DNA of 8,437 nucleotides, taken from Thermoguttaceae bacterium. Lineage in GTDB: Bacteria > Planctomycetota > Planctomycetia > Pirellulales > Thermoguttaceae. The DNA lies in contig JANLFZ010000276.1 in assembly GCA_024653385.1 (NCBI GenBank), positions 1 through 8,437 on the forward strand. Direction: 5' to 3'. The position numbers and the translations under genes were made by a program. This document shows positions 5,969 through 8,437 of this stretch, piece by piece. The notes under the pieces are model-generated. The model was not told the DNA's origin and ran no database searches. It saw nothing but the letters and a program-made list of their open reading frames with translations. The stretch's first letter is position 1, and each line of letters starts with the position of its first letter.

Positions 5969-7648
5969 ATGTGGAGCCTGCTCAAAGAAGTCCTGTACGC
6001 GCCGTTGTACCTGGTCTACGGCCTGGTCAACTTCATCCGCACCCTGTTTTCGTCGCCGGGGCAACTGCTGGCCTCGGGGCGGCGCGTGTTCGGGCTGTCG
6101 CTGCCGGCCCGCGTCGCCTTTCTGACGGGCTTTCTCTTGATCCTCTGCGTGGCGGTCGAAGTCGTCATCTTCTACTACCGCCCCGACCGGCCCTTCTTCC
6201 GGGCCCTCATCCGGCAACCGCACTATATCACCGGGATCGTCGTCCTGCTGATCGTCCTGCCGGTCGTCATCTACTACGCCCTGAAGCTGTGGCTCGAAGG
6301 CGATGTTTCGCCCTTCGACGACATCGACCGGGCTTGGCAAGCAGGACTCGACGAACTCGACAAACAGGGATTGGATCTCTCGCAGATCCCGATCTTCCTG
6401 ATCCTGGGCACCTCGGGCGAAGAACAGGAACAAGCCCTCTTCAGCGGCGCGCGGCTGAGCCTGAACATCAAGGGCGTTCCCCAGGGACCGGCCGCGATGC
6501 ACTGGTACGCCAACCCCGACGGAATCTACCTCGTGGCCAGCAACGCGTCGGCGCTGAGCCGCCTGGCCGCCAAGGGAAAGGCCGCGGCGCAGCAGCCCCG
6601 GCCCTACGAGCCGGTGGGTCCGACGGCAGCGCGTTCGGTCAGTCCGGCGGGCACGATCGTGGCCGAGGCGGGCCAGTCGATCGACGACGTGGTGCGCCCC
6701 GACGCTTATCCATCTCCAGGGAACTATAGCCCCCCCCGCGACGTGCCATCGGGACTGGTGGACCCCCGGCAGACCCTGATTCCCGCGGAGGTCGAGCCGG
6801 CCGCGATCGTCGGTTCGCCCGGCCAAACCAACCTGGCGGTGCCCGTCGGCCGCGCCGTGGTCCTCACGCCGGACGAGGCCGCCGAGCAGGACCGCCGCCT
6901 GGCCTACCTCTGCCATCTGGTCCATCGCGCCAGGCAACCTCTGTGTCCGTTCAACGGGGTCCTGACGCTTCTGCCGTTCAGCGTGATGCTCCGCGGGCCG
7001 AAAGAACGGGAAGTGGTGCAGCGGATGGTCAAACAGGACCTTAGCACGGTCCTGCGCGTGGGAAAGATCCGTTGCCCGGTGACCGCCTTGGTGGCCGGGA
7101 TGGAGGAAGAGCCGGGGTTCCGCGAGATGGCTCGCCGCATGGGCCGCGATCATGCCACGCGACGTTTCGGCAAGGGCTTTTCGGTGACCAACTTTCCTCT
7201 GGGGGAACGTCTCGAAGCCGTTTCGGCGCACGCGTGCGGGGCTTTCGAGGACTGGGTGTATAGCCTCTTCAAGGAACGCGACGCACTGAGCAAGCCCGGC
7301 AATACCAAACTCTACGCCCTGCTGTGCAAGATCCGGCAGGTGCAGGCCCCGCTGGGCAACATCCTCGCTGCCGGGTTCGGAGTGGATCAGGATCAGGAGC
7401 CCGGTGCCGAGCCGTTCTTCTTCAGTGGCTGCTACTTTGCCGGAACCGGTATCAACGAGGACCGGCAGTTGTTCGTAAAAGACGTGTTCGCCAAGCTGCC
7501 CGACGAGCAGGCCGAACTCCAATGGACCGAGGCCGCCGTGCGGGAAGATCGAAAGTACCAGGCACTGGCCAATGCCATCGTCGCACTGGATTTTGTGCTG
7601 GCCATCGGATTGATCGGAGTCTTCGTCTACAACATGTGGCCACGATGA
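5969..7648 (+). CDS. tssM: Short TssM-like (IcmF-related) protein lacking the periplasmic domain
   Basis: A 559-residue protein; a typical TssM has about 1100-1300. Membrane segments are predicted at about 46-69, 87-108 and 532-555. The first two form a hairpin and the long part between segments two and three is cytoplasmic, as in TssM/IcmF. IcmF-like features: IPIFLILGTSGEEQEQAL (140-157) at the Walker A position, MHWYANPDGIYLVASN (177-192) at the DTAG/Walker B position, RRLAYLCHLVHRARQPLCPFNGVLTLLPF (309-337) like the family's 'INGVLLTL' region, VTALVAGMEEEPGF (371-384) where TssM has VTKxDLxxGF, and FFFSGCYFAGTGINEDRQLF (483-502) like 'RGFYFTSGTQEG'. All three nucleotide motifs lack their key residues. 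Residues about 200-308 are a Pro/Ala/Gly-rich insert. The protein ends three or four residues after membrane segment three, so the periplasmic half that binds TssJ is absent. Ten bases separate it from tssL. The ribosome site is weak. Confidence is high for TssM homology, low for function. Confidence 0.82.
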   Translation: MWSLLKEVLYAPLYLVYGLVNFIRTLFSSPGQLLASGRRVFGLSLPARVAFLTGFLLILCVAVEVVIFYYRPDRPFFRALIRQPHYITGIVVLLIVLPVVIYYALKLWLEGDVSPFDDIDRAWQAGLDELDKQGLDLSQIPIFLILGTSGEEQEQALFSGARLSLNIKGVPQGPAAMHWYANPDGIYLVASNASALSRLAAKGKAAAQQPRPYEPVGPTAARSVSPAGTIVAEAGQSIDDVVRPDAYPSPGNYSPPRDVPSGLVDPRQTLIPAEVEPAAIVGSPGQTNLAVPVGRAVVLTPDEAAEQDRRLAYLCHLVHRARQPLCPFNGVLTLLPFSVMLRGPKEREVVQRMVKQDLSTVLRVGKIRCPVTALVAGMEEEPGFREMARRMGRDHATRRFGKGFSVTNFPLGERLEAVSAHACGAFEDWVYSLFKERDALSKPGNTKLYALLCKIRQVQAPLGNILAAGFGVDQDQEPGAEPFFFSGCYFAGTGINEDRQLFVKDVFAKLPDEQAELQWTEAAVREDRKYQALANAIVALDFVLAIGLIGVFVYNMWPR

Positions 7649-7686
7649 GATGGCCGTGGGACGGCCCAGGGGACCACACGGCCATC
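7649..7686 (+). terminator. Stem-loop directly after tssM, candidate operon terminator
   Basis: GATGGCCGTG (7649-7658) and CACGGCCATC (7677-7686) form a perfect 10-bp inverted repeat around an 18-nt loop. The stem begins at the base after the tssM TGA (7646-7648). There is no downstream T-tract, so it may terminate poorly or may protect the mRNA 3' end. The position supports the operon ending here and the short TssM being the true product. Confidence 0.5.
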
Positions 7687-7836
7687 GGCGGTATTCCAAC
7701 ACGAAACGGCCTTTCCTTCAGGCTGCCCGCTGCGATAATTCTGCCGATGAGCGGTGTGCTGGACAGGCCGACTTTGGGGATTGCACGCAACACGCTTACT
7801 CGCGCCAACATGCCCGCGTAGACGGGCCGTAAGGGG

Positions 7837-7858
7837 GGTGGGCAAGGCAGTGCCCACC
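7837..7858. repeat. Palindromic element GGTGGGCA ... TGCCCACC
   Basis: GGTGGGCA (7837-7844) and TGCCCACC (7851-7858) are perfect inverted arms around a 6-nt loop. From memory, very similar GGTGGGCA/TGCCCACC hairpins recur between genes in planctomycete genomes, so this may be one copy of a REP-like dispersed element. Only one copy is present here, so that cannot be confirmed. It could alternatively be a terminator. Confidence 0.4.
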
Positions 7859-7868
7859 GCACTTCAGG

Positions 7869-7895
7869 GTTCGCGAACTAGGATCGGGGGATCCT
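7869..7895. promoter_or_regulatory. Two adjacent palindromes, possible operator
   Basis: GTTCGCGAAC (7869-7878) is a perfect 10-bp palindrome. One base later AGGATC (7880-7885) and GATCCT (7890-7895) form an inverted repeat around GGGG. They end 20 bp before the TATACT box, where a -35 element or a regulator would sit. An operator for the downstream gene is a reasonable but untested reading. Confidence 0.3.
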
Positions 7896-7915
7896 CGGCG
7901 GGCGGGGATTGGAGC

Positions 7916-7921
7916 TATACT
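7916..7921 (+). promoter_or_regulatory. Candidate -10 box for the 127-residue protein gene
   Basis: TATACT matches the -10 consensus in five of six positions and lies 67 bp upstream of the start codon. No recognisable -35 is found 16-18 bp further upstream, where CCTCGG lies, so the promoter may need an activator or use another sigma factor. Confidence 0.35.
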
Positions 7922-7975
7922 ATCCGGGCGGCACAACCGCGCCACGAGCATTCATGGTGGCGGCGTTTCGGGCCT

Positions 7976-7980
7976 GGAGG
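7976..7980 (+). promoter_or_regulatory. Strong ribosome binding site that sets the start at 7989
   Basis: GGAGG at 7976-7980 lies 8 nt before the ATG at 7989. An in-frame GTG at 7980-7982 overlaps this site and so cannot be the start it serves. This favours the 127-residue product. Confidence 0.7.
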
Positions 7981-7988
7981 TGTTGGAT

Positions 7989-8372
7989 ATGAGTTCTCCA
8001 TCGGAGCCGGCGAAGCGACTCGACGGACAGCATCCGATCGCCGGAAAGGACGCCGATGCCTCGGTCCCCCAGGAGCTTCTGGAGAGCATCCTCGAACGGA
8101 CCGATGCCGCCAGCCGCACCGACGATGCCTTGGACCCCCAACAGCGGCTCGCCCTGGATGGCGTGGTTCGGCGTTATCGGGGGCAGCCCTTGAGCCTCGA
8201 CCCGATCGCCACCGAAATGGTCCGGGCCATGCTGACCACGGAATTCCGCGACCGTCCGGAATGGGCAGGCGCTTGGGATGCGGTTTCGGGACACGTTGCC
8301 CAGACCCTGTGGGAAGATCAGGTTTCGCGCGATCGATTGGAGGCACTCTGGCTGCGTCTGTCGGAGGGTTAA
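7989..8372 (+). CDS. Hypothetical 127-residue protein upstream of a probable sigma-factor gene
   Basis: I do not recognise this protein. It is soluble, with no signal peptide, no membrane segment and no cysteine. Residues 1-25 are polar and probably disordered. A short helical segment (VPQELLESILERTD, 26-39) follows, then a linker, then a mostly helical region from about 49 to 124 (DPQQRLALDGVVRRYRG, PIATEMVRAMLTTEF, WEDQVSRDRLEALWLRL) with several tryptophans. The size and predicted helical nature fit a small adaptor or regulatory protein. The start at 7989 is fixed by a GGAGG site. Its TAA (8370-8372) directly abuts the ATG of the next gene, whose Shine-Dalgarno lies inside the end of this gene, so the two are almost certainly co-transcribed and translationally coupled. 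That makes a functional link, for example as a partner or modulator of the downstream protein, a fair inference. It is separated from the tss operon by 340 bp and terminator-like structures. Confidence 0.75.
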   Translation: MSSPSEPAKRLDGQHPIAGKDADASVPQELLESILERTDAASRTDDALDPQQRLALDGVVRRYRGQPLSLDPIATEMVRAMLTTEFRDRPEWAGAWDAVSGHVAQTLWEDQVSRDRLEALWLRLSEG

Positions 8373-8437
8373 ATGTCGACCAAATCCGACTCGGTCGATC
8401 GGCTTGTCGAGGAGTGCCAGGGTCTGGTCCGCTCGCT
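8373..8437 (+). CDS. 5' end of a gene, possibly an RNA polymerase sigma-70 family factor
   Basis: The frame opens with ATG at 8373, directly after the TAA of the preceding gene, and is open to the window edge (21 complete codons). GGAGGG at 8363-8368 is a strong ribosome site, though the spacing of 4 nt is short. The visible N-terminus contains DRLVEECQGLVRS (9-21). From memory this resembles the start of region 1.2/2 in planctomycete FliA-like sigma factors, where a helix of the type 'EEC.GLVRSLA' precedes 'DLDDL...G..GL'. The DLDDL part would lie beyond the window, so the call is tentative. Any other protein with a similar leading helix is possible. Confidence 0.45.
   Translation, partial: MSTKSDSVDRLVEECQGLVRS

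Larger units (their letters stand above)
7649..7988. other. Intergenic region after the tss operon
   Basis: About 340 bp without a credible gene. It holds the tssM 3' stem-loop (7649-7686), an 8-bp stem hairpin (7837-7858), two adjacent palindromes (7869-7895) and a TATACT box (7916-7921) ahead of the next gene. A GATAAT at 7734-7739 is followed by a 24-codon ORF from an ATG at 7747, but neither has supporting features. No remnant of a TssM periplasmic domain is recognisable on either strand. Confidence 0.6.

Noticed and set aside
5948..7702. 584-codon open frame on the minus strand opposite the TssM-like gene
   Set aside because: Its translation is rich in His, Gln, Arg, Asp and Gly with no hydrophobic core or known motif. 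It is the usual antisense shadow of a GC-rich gene, and the plus strand has clear IcmF features and operon context.
7747..7821. 24-codon ORF preceded by a GATAAT box at 7734-7739
   Set aside because: There is no ribosome site and no good -35, and the box is too close to the ATG for an ordinary leader. ORFs this short are expected by chance.
7649..7988. Possible decayed periplasmic domain of TssM after a frameshift
   Set aside because: No frame in this stretch resembles TssM periplasmic sequence, the length is far too short, and a perfect stem-loop begins directly after the stop codon.

Overview
The window is GC-rich chromosomal DNA, most likely from a planctomycete. The evidence for that is indirect: a secreted protein with two DUF1080 domains (a family strongly expanded in Planctomycetes), a membrane protein of the 'DPxTxWHL ... 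NDxxxGGxL ... FID.R' type that is common there, several genes with weak or no Shine-Dalgarno sequence, and a type VI secretion (T6SS) gene set whose proteins differ from the proteobacterial ones. No rRNA, tRNA, transposase, CRISPR array or attachment site is visible.

Left part (1-3509). The end of an unidentified plus-strand gene (1-102) finishes in a pair of tandem hairpins. It is followed by a monocistronic csrA (317-523), the RNA-binding global post-transcriptional regulator, with all key RNA-contact residues present. Two genes on the minus strand converge on csrA: a DUF1080 double-domain exported protein (3509-2322) and, downstream of it, a polytopic GT-C-like membrane protein (2060-468) whose 3' end overlaps csrA by 56 bp.

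Centre (3510-7648). A 386-bp divergent spacer carries a good sigma-70-like promoter and leads into a tight three-gene operon: tssK (baseplate/membrane-complex adaptor), tssL (DotU family, overlapping tssK by ATGA) and a short tssM-like gene 10 bp further on. These proteins would form the link between a T6SS baseplate and the inner membrane. No tssJ lipoprotein gene is present, and no sheath, Hcp, VgrG, ClpV or baseplate TssE/F/G gene lies in the window. The TssM-like protein is the most unusual item. It has three predicted membrane segments and an IcmF-like cytoplasmic region, but all three nucleotide-binding motifs are degenerate, it has a Pro/Ala-rich insert of about 100 residues, and it stops right after the third membrane segment. 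The entire periplasmic half of a normal TssM is therefore missing. TssL also ends right after its membrane segment. Taken together, the locus looks like a reduced, TssJ-independent membrane complex of a divergent T6SS.

Right part (7649-8437). A perfect 10-bp inverted repeat starts at the base after the tssM stop codon. A 340-bp intergenic stretch follows with three closely spaced palindromes and a TATACT -10-like box. Then comes a 127-residue protein I do not recognise, with a strong ribosome binding site. Its stop codon directly abuts the start of a partial gene whose first 21 complete codons resemble the N-terminus of planctomycete FliA-like sigma-70 factors (from memory, tentative).
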